Positions 51,801-60,981 of a DNA stretch of 64,000 bases are shown here, one piece after another. This stretch comes from Mangifera indica (Eukaryota > Streptophyta > Magnoliopsida > Sapindales > Anacardiaceae), in contig NC_058140.1 in assembly GCF_011075055.1 (NCBI RefSeq), positions 14,633,945 to 14,697,944 on the forward strand, in the 5' to 3' direction. Each line of letters opens with the position of its first letter. Within the stretch, counting starts at the first letter, position 1. Position numbers and translations under genes: made by a program. A model generated the notes under the pieces. That model was given only the letters and a program-made list of their open reading frames with translations, did not search any database and was not told the DNA's origin.

Positions 51801-54800
51801 TATTAAATTGTAAGTAGATACTTGTAAGTGAAAAGATACTGACTTATATTATAAAGTATAATAAAGTTGTTATTAAATGAACCTAATTAATTAATCCAAT
51901 TCTATCTCTACCTGCAAAATTGTTTAGTCATTTCATAGTAAGCACCTAAATATACTATTACAAACAACAAATAATGATTAAATATATCATTTATATATAG
52001 AATAACTAAAAATACGGGTTATAGTTCACTTATCAAAAGAAAGTAGGAAGTTAGTCTTAAAGTTTTGTGATTTACTCAATAATATTTTAACTTTTATCTT
52101 TTACTTCTACATAATAACAATTATTTCTCATTTTTATTAGATAACATATAAAAATTATCTGTATACTTAATTATATACTTGAAAAAATTTATACATAAAT
52201 TTATTGTTTCTCGTTAGTATTACTGATTGCATCCATATAAAAAATAACTTCAATAAGTGAAAGATGTTTTCCCTTGATATACAAAATATGAAAAACCAAA
52301 GAGTGGTTTAAAAATAAAGGGAAATGATAACAAATGGCCAAAACTAAAGGGTGTTAAAAAAATTACCCAAAATTCTAAGGATTAAGCAAAAATGTCTTCA
52401 ATTTGAGAAATGACCAAACTGCCCTTATATATAAACCCCACATTTTCCATGGATTTACTGTTCAAATTCAGAGAAAATTTGGATCTCCCATGGGTCTACC
52501 ACGGGCCCAACGAGTTTTCGTCTTTTCCGTCGATTTTTCGTATTTTATGGCAACCAAAAATGACAAATAAGGATAGTACATCATTCCACTTCTTGTTTGA
52601 ATCAATTTATTGTTAGGATTATTGAGATTTGAGAGAGATTTTGAGGTTTGAATGTTTAGGGTTTCGATTATGAACAATGCATAAAATGTTTTGATTCTTG
52701 ATTGTTTTGTTTGAATTTCTTGAGGGGTTTTATGTTATTGGATGTGTAGATTTGATTTGTGTTGAAATTAGAGACTGAAATGACGATTTTTGGTTGGAAA
52801 ATGGGTTAGATATGCTGATACTACATATTCTCTCACAGGCACCCGTGGGGTGGGGGGAAATTTAACGTTTTCAAAATTTTAGAGGGAGGGGGAAGAGGGG
52901 GAGATCCATGGGGGTCAGTGGAAAATTTTACACTGAACTGTGGGGTAGTCCGTGAATACCGTGGGTTGGGTGGAAATTGACTTTTTTAAAACTATAGGGT
53001 TTATAGGAGATAGACTTTGAACGACCATAACTTTTGATCCGGGAGGAGTTATGGGGTATGTAATATATCAATAAGAAGCTCGTTTCGAGTTCTATATTGT
53101 CAACTAACTTTGCTAGTTGCACCCAATTTGAAGGCCTCAAATAAAACTGTTTCAATATGTATTATATAGTTTTTTTATTTTACCAAATTTAAGATTTTCG
53201 GTTTTTATGATTTTGAGTTTGTTTGTGACCTGGCTAGACTTTTTTGATATGTAGTTTTCAAATTTAACATCTGTCTCTTTAGTTTTGTGTTTTTCTAGAC
53301 ATATTTTATGATGTAATTACAAAATTTCATATTGATTTTTCGGTTTTCTCGTCCCTAAATTATTATCAAATATCCAATACCCCCTTTATATGACATACAA
53401 ACTATATTTAATAAATAAAATTAAGTTTTGAATTAAGATTCATATAAATATTTTTTTTCATGAATTGATTTTTTTTACTTGAATTTAGAAATATGAATTT
53501 TTTTCTTCCGAACGAACTCGTAGTAATTGATATTAAATAAAAATAAGAGTGAGAGTGAGTGTTTAAGTGATATGAGAAGTGTATGTAATGAGAGTGAAAG
53601 TGAGAGGTTTTATATAGATGTAGTGAAGGGTAATTTTGGTATTTTAAAAAAATTTAAGGCATTTTTACTTAGAAATAAGAAAATTGGGCATTTTTTCTTA
53701 AGAATTGGTCAAATGGATACTTTTGCTTAATTAAAGGGTAAAATGGGTATTTAATATAATTTCCCAAAGATAAAACCTGCGACAGTGCTACCTAACAGTC
53801 TTGACTAATGACGCTATTGTCTCTACACTCTTCAATCACACACTGAATAATTAATAATTTTTAGAGACAAAAATAATGACAATCCATATTAGTTCAGAAA
53901 GAGGCTGAGTGATAGTGTATAAAGTGTTAAAGGAAAGTCTAATATCTTGAATTAGTTTTGGGGTTTAGAGAGATTTAATAGGACCTAACTCTGGCATTAA
54001 AACCCAGTTGCAACAACCTTATACAAGAGTTCACTGGGTGATCTGTTGACATGAAGGTTTAACTACTAACCTGTTGCTTCTATTGGACAGCTAGTTATAA
54101 GTAAACTGTTGCTCATGTTTGAGGAGAAAGGTTGTTGGGTTATCCTATATTGTGGTTGATCAGGCTGATGAGTGTTAGTGTACTAAAGTGTGAATCAACC
54201 ATGAATTTGGGGTGAGAGACACCCGATGACACCTAACATTATTAATGATTTATGAGTAGGGTAAGATTCAAATCGAGTCAGTTTGAGCTCGATTCAGACA
54301 AGTCTGAATTGAGCCAGCCTTAGCCGAGCTCAATCGAGCTTGAGCTGCTTACCAGATTTTTTAATTAAAAATTTTGATACAAAACGTCGTCGTTTTGATC
54401 AATATAAATTAAAACGACGTCGTTTTAATAACGAAAAATGAATCGAATTCGAATCGAGTTCGAGTTTGACTTTCACGAGCTTGAACTCGAGCCAGCCTAT
54501 ATATGAATTGAGCCGAGCTCGAGCTCGGTTCGGTTCGACTCGAATCCAACCCTATCTATGAGCAAGATCATTGATCAAAACCATTTGGTGGTACAAACTC
54601 TGTTAACAATGAGACAAGAATGAAGTACCGATTTGGTAGATTAATCCATGGAATGAAGAACAGCCAGGGCCACCAGTCAGCCAAAGGAAAAGAGGATCTT
54701 CATCGGGATTGCCTTGCGACTCAATGAAGTAGTAGAATAGCTCCGACTCATCAACGCTTATGTATCTGTCCACGAACATAAACATATACATCATATTTAA

Positions 54801-55020
54801 CTCACTAATTTTCTAAGTTTATACCATATACAAAACAAAGCAAGGAATTTTACCCAGTTTCGAGTTTGAATGGGAGTTCACCATCGTATCCTGGAAGATA
54901 CTTGACGATTTGGCCGGCGAATGCGGTAGTTGCTGATAGAATAAGCAGAAGAAGCAAGCGCAAGTTTAGACATTTTAGGTGAGTGATCGAATTCAGTGAA
55001 GATTTAAATGAAAGCAGCAT
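48807..55020 (-). CDS. Serine carboxypeptidase-like protein (probable SCPL acyltransferase), complete gene C
   Basis: Fourteen exons (minus): 55020-54854, 54765-54629, 51758-51682, 51109-50987, 50805-50703, 50611-50574, 50469-50368, 50262-50176, 50068-49913, 49779-49708, 49611-49493, 49332-49219, 49143-49089, 48890-48807; 477 residues. An N-terminal [16 protein letters not shown] is a clear signal peptide, so the product enters the secretory path. [10 protein letters not shown] is kept; the triad is Ser187 in SGDSYSG (the acyltransferase form), Asp398 in CGDRD and His454 in GAGHPAP. The usual YSGD before Asp is replaced by ECGD. From exon 5 on, exon lengths equal those of gene A. The donor after exon 13 is GC. 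Intron 2 is 2.87 kb and holds two mobile elements. The start at 55020 was preferred over an in-frame ATG at 55134 because the signal peptide then sits near the N-terminus. Confidence 0.93.
52319..53765. mobile_element. Mutator-like element in intron 2 of gene C
   Basis: Left end GGGAAATGATAACAAATG and right end reversed GGGAAATTATATTAAATACC. Mirrored inner motifs (left AATTCTAAGGATTAAGCAAAAATG; similar, reversed, on the right) support inverted repeats. Flanks AAAAATAAA (52310-52318) and AAAGATAAA (53766-53774) match at eight of nine bases, consistent with an old 9-bp duplication. No transposase is encoded. The ends resemble those of the 31567-33089 element. Confidence 0.65.
54257..54554. mobile_element. 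hAT-type MITE (GAGCTCG-rich family) in intron 2 of gene C
   Basis: Ends TAGGGTAAGATTCAAATCGAG and, reversed, TAGGGTTGGATTCGAGTC. Flanks TTTATGAG and TCTATGAG match at seven of eight bases, as for an 8-bp hAT duplication. The centre has the palindromes AAAACGACGTCGTTTT and GAGCTCGAGCTC-like motifs. Confidence 0.75.
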
Positions 55021-55177
55021 ATTTGCAAGAGGCGTTTCAAAGCAGCTGCAGAAGCTGATGTAATGAGAGGAGCGAAGAATGACAGATTGGCTTTTCGGTC
55101 TAATACATAACATGACTCTTAAAAATTTCAGCAATCATATGTGGCTTAAATTAATTTTATTTCTGCTTTTTTTTTTT

Positions 55178-55933
55178 GGCCAAACAACTATTTCCCACCC
55201 AAGGTTTGATGTTTTCTCAAATGTTCCCCCTTTAACTATGGAAACACCAAACACCCACCCATGACCGGTTAGATTTAACAAAACCCTAACGCCTAAAAAT
55301 TTTATCTCTTTTTGCCCCCCTAAACTTTAAAAACTAAAATTTTCCCTCAGCCTAAGTTTTAAAAAATGACAGTTTCACCCTAGGGTTTGGTTTTGAAATC
55401 TCCGGTGACCGTTCCGGCTCCATTGCCGATGGCCTCTCTGTCCCGAAGTTGCCTCTCCTTCCGGCTTATGCTTTCCTCCCATTTGGAGGCTCGATCGGCT
55501 TCGTCTTCGCCTTGGGAGACAAAGAACTTCGTCGGGGAAGACGAAGTTCTTCGTCTTCCTAGACGAAGCCGATCGAGCCTCCAAATGGGAGGAAAACATT
55601 CGCTTGAAGGAGAGGCTACTTCGGGAGGGAGAGGCCGTCAGCAATGGAGCCGGAACGGCCGTCAGAGATTTCAAAACCAAACCCTAGGGTGAAACTGCCA
55701 TTTTTTAAAACTTAGGCTGGGGGAAAATTTTAGTTTTTAAAGTTTAGGGGGGTAAAATTAGATTCTATTTTAGTTTTTTTTTAATATTATAGCGAAAATG
55801 ATTATTTTACCCTTACCACCGTTAGAGTTTTGTTAAATCTAACCGGTCATGGGTGGGTGTTTGGTATTTCCATAGTTAAAGGGTGGAAACTTGAGAAAAC
55901 ATCAAACCTTGGGTGGGACATAGTCGTTTGGCC
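55178..55933. mobile_element. Near-perfect foldback element upstream of gene C
   Basis: Ends GGCCAAACAACTATTTCCCA and its inverse. The whole 756 bp is an inverted repeat with arms of about 375 bp meeting near 55535 (GACGAAGTTCTTCGTC core). Because the arms mirror each other, frames on the plus (55387-55692) and minus (55680-55375) strands encode nearly the same 101-residue sequence; this is a symmetry effect and not evidence for a protein. The left end is 158 bp from the start codon of gene C. Confidence 0.85.
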
Positions 55934-56151
55934 TAAAAAAAACAACCAACATCAAAACAAATGTGCCATTTACCATATTCTGCCTTCAGTACCACTTCTC
56001 CCCTGCATGCTTGCCTTGAGGAATAGCAAAAATACTTTGTAGATTTATTGAGAATGGACTACAAGGAGAATAGTGTTGTCATGAAGTTGTACTTGTGAAA
56101 ATGATTTTCCACATTTAATAAACTAGTATAGGTAAATTTTGTAGGTTTGAA

Positions 56152-56485
56152 TAGGGCTGGACTCGAGCCGAGTCGGGTCGAGCTGGAGCTCGAGCTCGGC
56201 TCGGTCGAGCCCAAAATGAGCCAGACTTGGATCGACTCGTTGAGCTCGAACTGGCTCGGGTTAGCTTGGTAGATTTTTTTTTTTAAATTTTTTATACAAA
56301 ACGACGTTGTTTTGATCAATATATATTAAAAACGATGTCGTTTTGATAATGAAAAACGAGTCAAGCCGAACAGAACCAAAAACGAGTCAAACTCGAGCCG
56401 AGCCGAGTCGAGCTCGAGCCGAACTCTAGCCGTCCATATATGAACCGAGCCGAGCTCGGCTCGGCTTGGCTCAAATCCAGCCCTA
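56152..56485. mobile_element. hAT-type MITE (GAGCTCG-rich family), exact target duplication
   Basis: Ends TAGGGCTGGACTCGAGCC and, reversed, TAGGGCTGGATTTGAGCC. An exact 8-bp duplication GGTTTGAA flanks it (56144-56151 and 56486-56493). It shares the central ACGTCGTTTT-type palindrome with the copy at 54257. Confidence 0.85.
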
Positions 56486-56708
56486 GGTTTGAATGGTAGA
56501 GCCACCAGTAATTTAATGAGCAACGCATCTTCTTTGCGTGGCGATTTGGCTGCCCATATGTATGGAATTCAAGCCCGAGCTGGCTGTGAGCCAAGCTCGG
56601 CTCGGCTCGAATCCAACCCTAGGTTTGAATGGTAGAGCCACCAGTAATTTAATGAGCAACGCATTTTCTTTGCGTGGCGATTTGGCTGCCCATATGTATG
56701 GAATCATT
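56486..56708. repeat. Recent tandem duplication of MITE end plus flank
   Basis: The ~87-bp flank starting GGTTTGAATGGTAGAGCC occurs at 56486 and again at 56622, with a single difference (CATCTTC versus CATTTTC) over its length. Between the copies lies a ~48-bp right-end piece of the hAT-type MITE (about 56574-56621). This is a tandem duplication with a 136-bp period. Confidence 0.85.
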
Positions 56709-57687
56709 CTGGGCTCCCCAAATTGTCTCTCTCCTCTCTTTGCCCCCAGCTTCTTGATACACAACAATTTGTACTAACAAAAGGATATTAGAAAATGACA
56801 AGATGTCTTGCAGTCTCCATGGTGCAGGCACAGTGGAATAAGGGTTCCACAAGATCGGTACGATTGTTCTAGAGGTTGTAGACTAGACCAAGGTTGTTCT
56901 AAAGTTTGTTTTAGAAGCATCCTTAGTTGTTCATTTCTCACTAGAATGATTCATTTCACAAGTCATTTCAAATATTTTAATCTTTTTAAAAGTATATTTT
57001 TAATTGGTATAAAGAACATACAAATAAATTGAGTTACCTTTAATGAAATGATCAAAAATTTAGTTTAAAATAAGTGTTTTATTAAACGATTAATCATTTT
57101 CTTGAACAAAGAAAGAGAGAAATTGTATAACAAAGTTACAATCATATAAAAATAAACCTTACCATAAATAATAAGAATTAGTATTCAAAATAAAAAATAT
57201 TTAGATCTATCAACTCAACTAAAATAAAGTAGATAATGACATTTATAAATAATCACAACAATATACCTAAATAACAGATAACTAATTCAAATATAGATAA
57301 AATAAACTATTAGTTGTACTTAAATAAAAAATACCTAATTATGATGTTCACACATAATGCGATTGTTTACATTTGGCGAATGTATACACACAACAAATTC
57401 ATTGTGAGCACAAATTTCATAGTTTGCCTAACACACAACTACAAACTATCCTACAATGATCCTTCCACAAGTTCCACAATTTTGCTTCATGTCCAATACA
57501 AAAAGACTAACATTTTTTCTAGTAATTATGCTGACAGAAAAAAAAAAATTCACACACCCAAAATTTATATTTTGGACTTAATTTCTAGTGAGAATTTTTG
57601 AACCAACTTAAAGAATTGTTATATAGAGAGTAATGAATCCAAGAATTAAACCATTGAAATTCACTAAATCAGTTTTCCCAAAAGAAA
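56709..57687. other. Intergenic AT-rich stretch
   Basis: No gene, repeat family end or RNA motif recognised. The last part before 57688 should include the 3' UTR of the minus-strand gene. Confidence 0.45.
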
Positions 57688-58140
57688 TTAAAAATGTATC
57701 TTGGCAGCATTACTTCTGCTTCTAGTGTACAACTTATCTTCTTCAAAATAACAAGGCCTGTCCTCATCAATTCTCCCAATCTTTCCAAGTCCAACACTGG
57801 TGTAACATCTTTTCATCGTCCCATAATTCTCCATTTTCTGTTCTCTCAACTCTTCTTCCCTCACATTCAGCTCCATCTGATCACTCCCCACTATTTTAGA
57901 CACCGCCGCTAGAAGTTCTTCAAACCTTTTATCATTTCTCGGCTTTAAATAATTGACGCTAAAACTTCTAGGCAACCGAGAGACTTGTGCAGCGGGGCAG
58001 CCCACCGAGCTGCCATAACCTACCTTACTAGCGCAATCCTTCATGCTCTCAACATAAGAGTCTCTAACCTTGAGTAAAATCTTTGTGGGTATTTCCATGC
58101 AATGCCTCAACTTGCTTCGCAATTCAACTTTGTTGCTCAT
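57688..58140 (-). CDS. Plant-specific small protein, paralogue 1
   Basis: Intronless, 150 residues. It shares with the gene at 59029-59484 the pattern KxLLKxRDSYVESMKDC near the N-terminus, a CPxAxV and LPRSFSVN segment, a middle ELLAAVSK segment, then SVGLGKIGRIDEDRP, a FEED segment and a basic SRSNA near the end. I recall this as a conserved angiosperm family without a known function. No membrane segment or signal peptide is seen; Ser and Arg richness could reflect phosphorylation. It lies head-to-head with its paralogue, 888 bp between start codons. Confidence 0.8.
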   Translation of the reverse strand: MSNKVELRSKLRHCMEIPTKILLKVRDSYVESMKDCASKVGYGSSVGCPAAQVSRLPRSFSVNYLKPRNDKRFEELLAAVSKIVGSDQMELNVREEELREQKMENYGTMKRCYTSVGLGKIGRIDEDRPCYFEEDKLYTRSRSNAAKIHF

Positions 58141-59028
58141 GTTTGCACCTGTATTATTTTGTTATCTTGTTTTGAATTGAAGAAAAGAAGTGCTGGATAT
58201 ATAGAGATGAGTTCATTTGGGTTTGACTAATTTTAGACTTGTGTTTTGTCGGTAAGCATTAGGAGTCAAAATGGTTTGCATAAAGTATTAAAAAATGGTT
58301 TCTAATTGGTTGGTGTTGGAATATATTCTTTATTAATTTCTGTACACCGCCACATTTACTTTCAAAAACTGAATCCTATGGTTGAATTATCATTAATCAA
58401 AATTCAAAAGCCTAATTTGACATCTAATGTTAAATGAAACATCTTGACCCAATAGAAGTATACAGTAGTTTGTTTTTTAGTTTTATAATTCAAAATATAT
58501 CTTACCAGTTTAAAAAATTCATAAATTGTTTAACTAACATCATACTAATATTCTTAAATGATATAAAATATATACACAAATCTAAAATCTCTCATATTTT
58601 GTTGATATAAAATTTGTCTAATATTGTCATATTAAAATTATTAATCCTGATAAATTAATTAAAATTCACGATGATTTGAAGACGAGAAGCAATCAATGTC
58701 CCATTCAAAAGGGTAATTTGACATCTATTGTTTAAATTATGAATTCCCCCACATTATTGTTCAACTTTGGCCTGCTAAATATTTTCCTATTCATTTAAAT
58801 ATCTGTTGTATTTGGAGTTTTCACTTGTTTTCTCTCCTTTTGAAAAAGTCTACACTGCTATGCTGTTCCATTCAAACCATTGTGAAGCTACTTCCAAGAA
58901 ACAAATCCAACACTACTATAAATCTGTCTACTCCCTTCGTCTCAAAACAAGCAAGTTCTTCCTTCTTGTTCATTTCTATTAATTTCTTCGCATTTAACGA
59001 GCTCTTTTTAACAACATAAGCTGCAAAA
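58141..59028. promoter_or_regulatory. Shared divergent promoter region of the paralogue pair
   Basis: The 888 bp between two divergent start codons must hold both 5' UTRs and promoters unless these overlap neighbouring DNA. I see AT-rich sequence and no transposon ends. A TATATAGAGATGAG near 58198 could serve as TATA region for the minus-strand gene. Confidence 0.4.
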
Positions 59029-59484
59029 ATGAGAAGCAAAGCGAACAAGAGAAGCAAGTTCATGCTTATAATCTTAGCGCCCATTAAACTTCTTTCCAAG
59101 GCTAGAGATTTCTACGTAAAGGGCATGCAGGATTGCAATGGCCGGATAGGAAATTGCGATGGTGCGATAGTTTGTCCTACGGCACATGTTGTGCACTTGT
59201 CTAGGAATTTGAGTGTCAATTCTTCCAACCCGATTCATGATGAAGAACTCAGAGAGCTTTTACGAGCAGCATCAAGAAAGAACATGCAATTGAATCTGTA
59301 TGGGCAAGCAGAGAAGACGAAGCAGAGGGGTGGAATGGGGAGGAGCTACAGTGTCGGCGTAGGGAAGTTGGGGAGAATTGATGAGGAAGAGGCATGTGCA
59401 TTTGAGGAAGATTGTTCAAAGGCGGCAGTGCTGTATCCAAGAAGTCGAAGTTATGCGGTTACCCGGAATTTCCTTTCACGGTAG
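59029..59484 (+). CDS. Plant-specific small protein, paralogue 2
   Basis: Intronless, 151 residues, homologous over its whole length to the gene at 57688-58140. Shared blocks are KLLSKARDFYVKGMQDC, CPTAHVVHLSRNLSVN, ELRELLRAASRK, YSVGVGKLGRIDEEE, FEED and YPRSRSYAV. The two have clearly diverged, so the duplication is old and both are probably kept by selection. The start is the first ATG before the basic KRSKF stretch. Function unknown. Confidence 0.82.
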   Translation: MRSKANKRSKFMLIILAPIKLLSKARDFYVKGMQDCNGRIGNCDGAIVCPTAHVVHLSRNLSVNSSNPIHDEELRELLRAASRKNMQLNLYGQAEKTKQRGGMGRSYSVGVGKLGRIDEEEACAFEEDCSKAAVLYPRSRSYAVTRNFLSR

Positions 59485-60549
59485 AGAATATTAATACACC
59501 AATGCTTGGTGCACATGGTCTTGAGTATCTAATCATATTCTTAATTTAAAATCACGAAATCACATAATAAAATATTATTTTAATACTTAATTGAATATTC
59601 AAAACTCCGATTGTGCATAATTTTATTGTAATATTATATTGTCTATGTTTTTCCTTTCATTATTTCGTTACATTCTGATTCTGGAAGTATGAAACTGTAG
59701 TAAGAAACATAAAAATCTACTTTCTTTCTTTCATTAGTTTATGTATTTTCTCCCATCTTTAGTTAACGGTATAAATAGTTGTGGAAATATATGCGTATAT
59801 GAGAACTACACTATGAACTTCACCAGAAAGATGAGAACAGTAGGTCCTTACTTCTGTCCACTGGGATGAAAATGGGATAGAGAAAAATAGAGTATTAGCG
59901 AGACCTTTGCAAAGAAAGAGAAAGAAATATTGGAGTTTGAAGCTCAATAAAAAGGTAAGCTGAAATATGATAGGAGCCAGAACAAAGGACATCAATAATG
60001 TTAAATAAAGCATATAAAAAAATTTCCTTAAAATTTGAAAAATGAAATTGTTCTAACTTCTAATCATAACATTAATCTCAGAGTCGTAGTTAGACCCAAA
60101 AAAGAAAAAAAAAAAAAAAAACCTAAAACACCACCAGAGATGAACATCAATTAAAAATATATAGGGGTTTACGAGATATTAAATGTAGGCCCTCAGGCAT
60201 GATGTTGCTCACTCTTCAGAGTTTGCAACCGCTAGCAAAGCACCTGTTGGCAAAGGCCTCACGAATAGACATCCTAGTTAAGCCAACATATCCCTGAGTG
60301 CGCTAGAGCTGTAGTTCAACAGTTATTCTTTGATAACTTAACCAGCATGCTTGCTGAGAAACATAGATACCTCTTGAACCAGAAAAAGATTAACATAATT
60401 AAAATTTAGCAATACTTGTTACAGTCTACATCCAGATCAACCAGAAACACAATTAACTAACATTAGGTAAATACACCATAACAGATATCCAACACAATTT
60501 TATCTAGCAAGTTCAAGAAAATCAAGGTAGAATAAAAACAAAGCACCTA
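59485..60549. other. Intergenic region
   Basis: Holds an AT-rich MITE-like copy (about 59515-59635), an A-run near 60104-60120 and, next to 60549, the 3' UTR of the prefoldin gene. No other exon is recognised. Confidence 0.5.
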
Positions 60550-60981
60550 TCATTCATTTGAACTTGCAGGGCCTACAAGGACTCCTTGAGCAGAACCTTC
60601 CTTCCGGTTAGTATCATCCTTTACATCTTCATCAGACTTCCGTATCCTGATTTTGTATTTAGCTTCAAATTCGGCAATTTCTTTCTTCTTCTTCTCCAAT
60701 GCCTCATTAAGCCTAGTAATTACCTCCTCTATGCCCTCTTTATTGCGCTGGACAGCAGGAAGGACCTCTTTGATTGTTCTCTCAACCAACACACCTCCAA
60801 TCATCCTATAGCACCGCCTTGATGGGTCAAGTGGCTGAATAGCGTTAATAACCAATGAGTGCTCGCTTGCCTCCATCTCTAGTTCAGTAATTTTCGAGTA
60901 AATTTGATTTAGTTCACCTCTCATAGAGGCATACATATTTGCAACTATTTGCTCATTTACTGGTTCTTGACCACTAGTCAT
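60550..60981 (-). CDS. PFD2: Prefoldin subunit 2
   Basis: Beta-type subunit of the hexameric prefoldin chaperone, which passes unfolded tubulin and actin to the CCT chaperonin in the cytosol. The single coding exon gives 143 residues, close to the family length. N-terminal helix VNEQIVANMYASMRGELNQI, the beta-hairpin stretch HSLVINAIQPLDPSRRCYRM and GGVLVERTIKEVLPAVQ, then the second coiled-coil helix with NEALEKKKKEIAEFEAKYKI, match PFD2. The ATG at 60981 lies five bases inside the exon, whose acceptor is at 60987-60988; an upstream 5' UTR exon ending at 62025 (donor GTAAG) is likely, giving a ~1-kb leader intron. An in-frame ATG at 61026 lies in that intron. Confidence 0.92.
   Translation of the reverse strand: MTSGQEPVNEQIVANMYASMRGELNQIYSKITELEMEASEHSLVINAIQPLDPSRRCYRMIGGVLVERTIKEVLPAVQRNKEGIEEVITRLNEALEKKKKEIAEFEAKYKIRIRKSDEDVKDDTNRKEGSAQGVLVGPASSNE

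Noticed and set aside
55375..55692. 101-codon frames on both strands with almost the same protein sequence
   Set aside because: The element is an inverted repeat, so mirrored frames are expected; there is no independent sign of coding.
56326..56852. Several overlapping minus-strand frames of 65-86 codons
   Set aside because: They arise from GAGCTCG-rich MITE sequence and its duplicated flank, and repeat one another.
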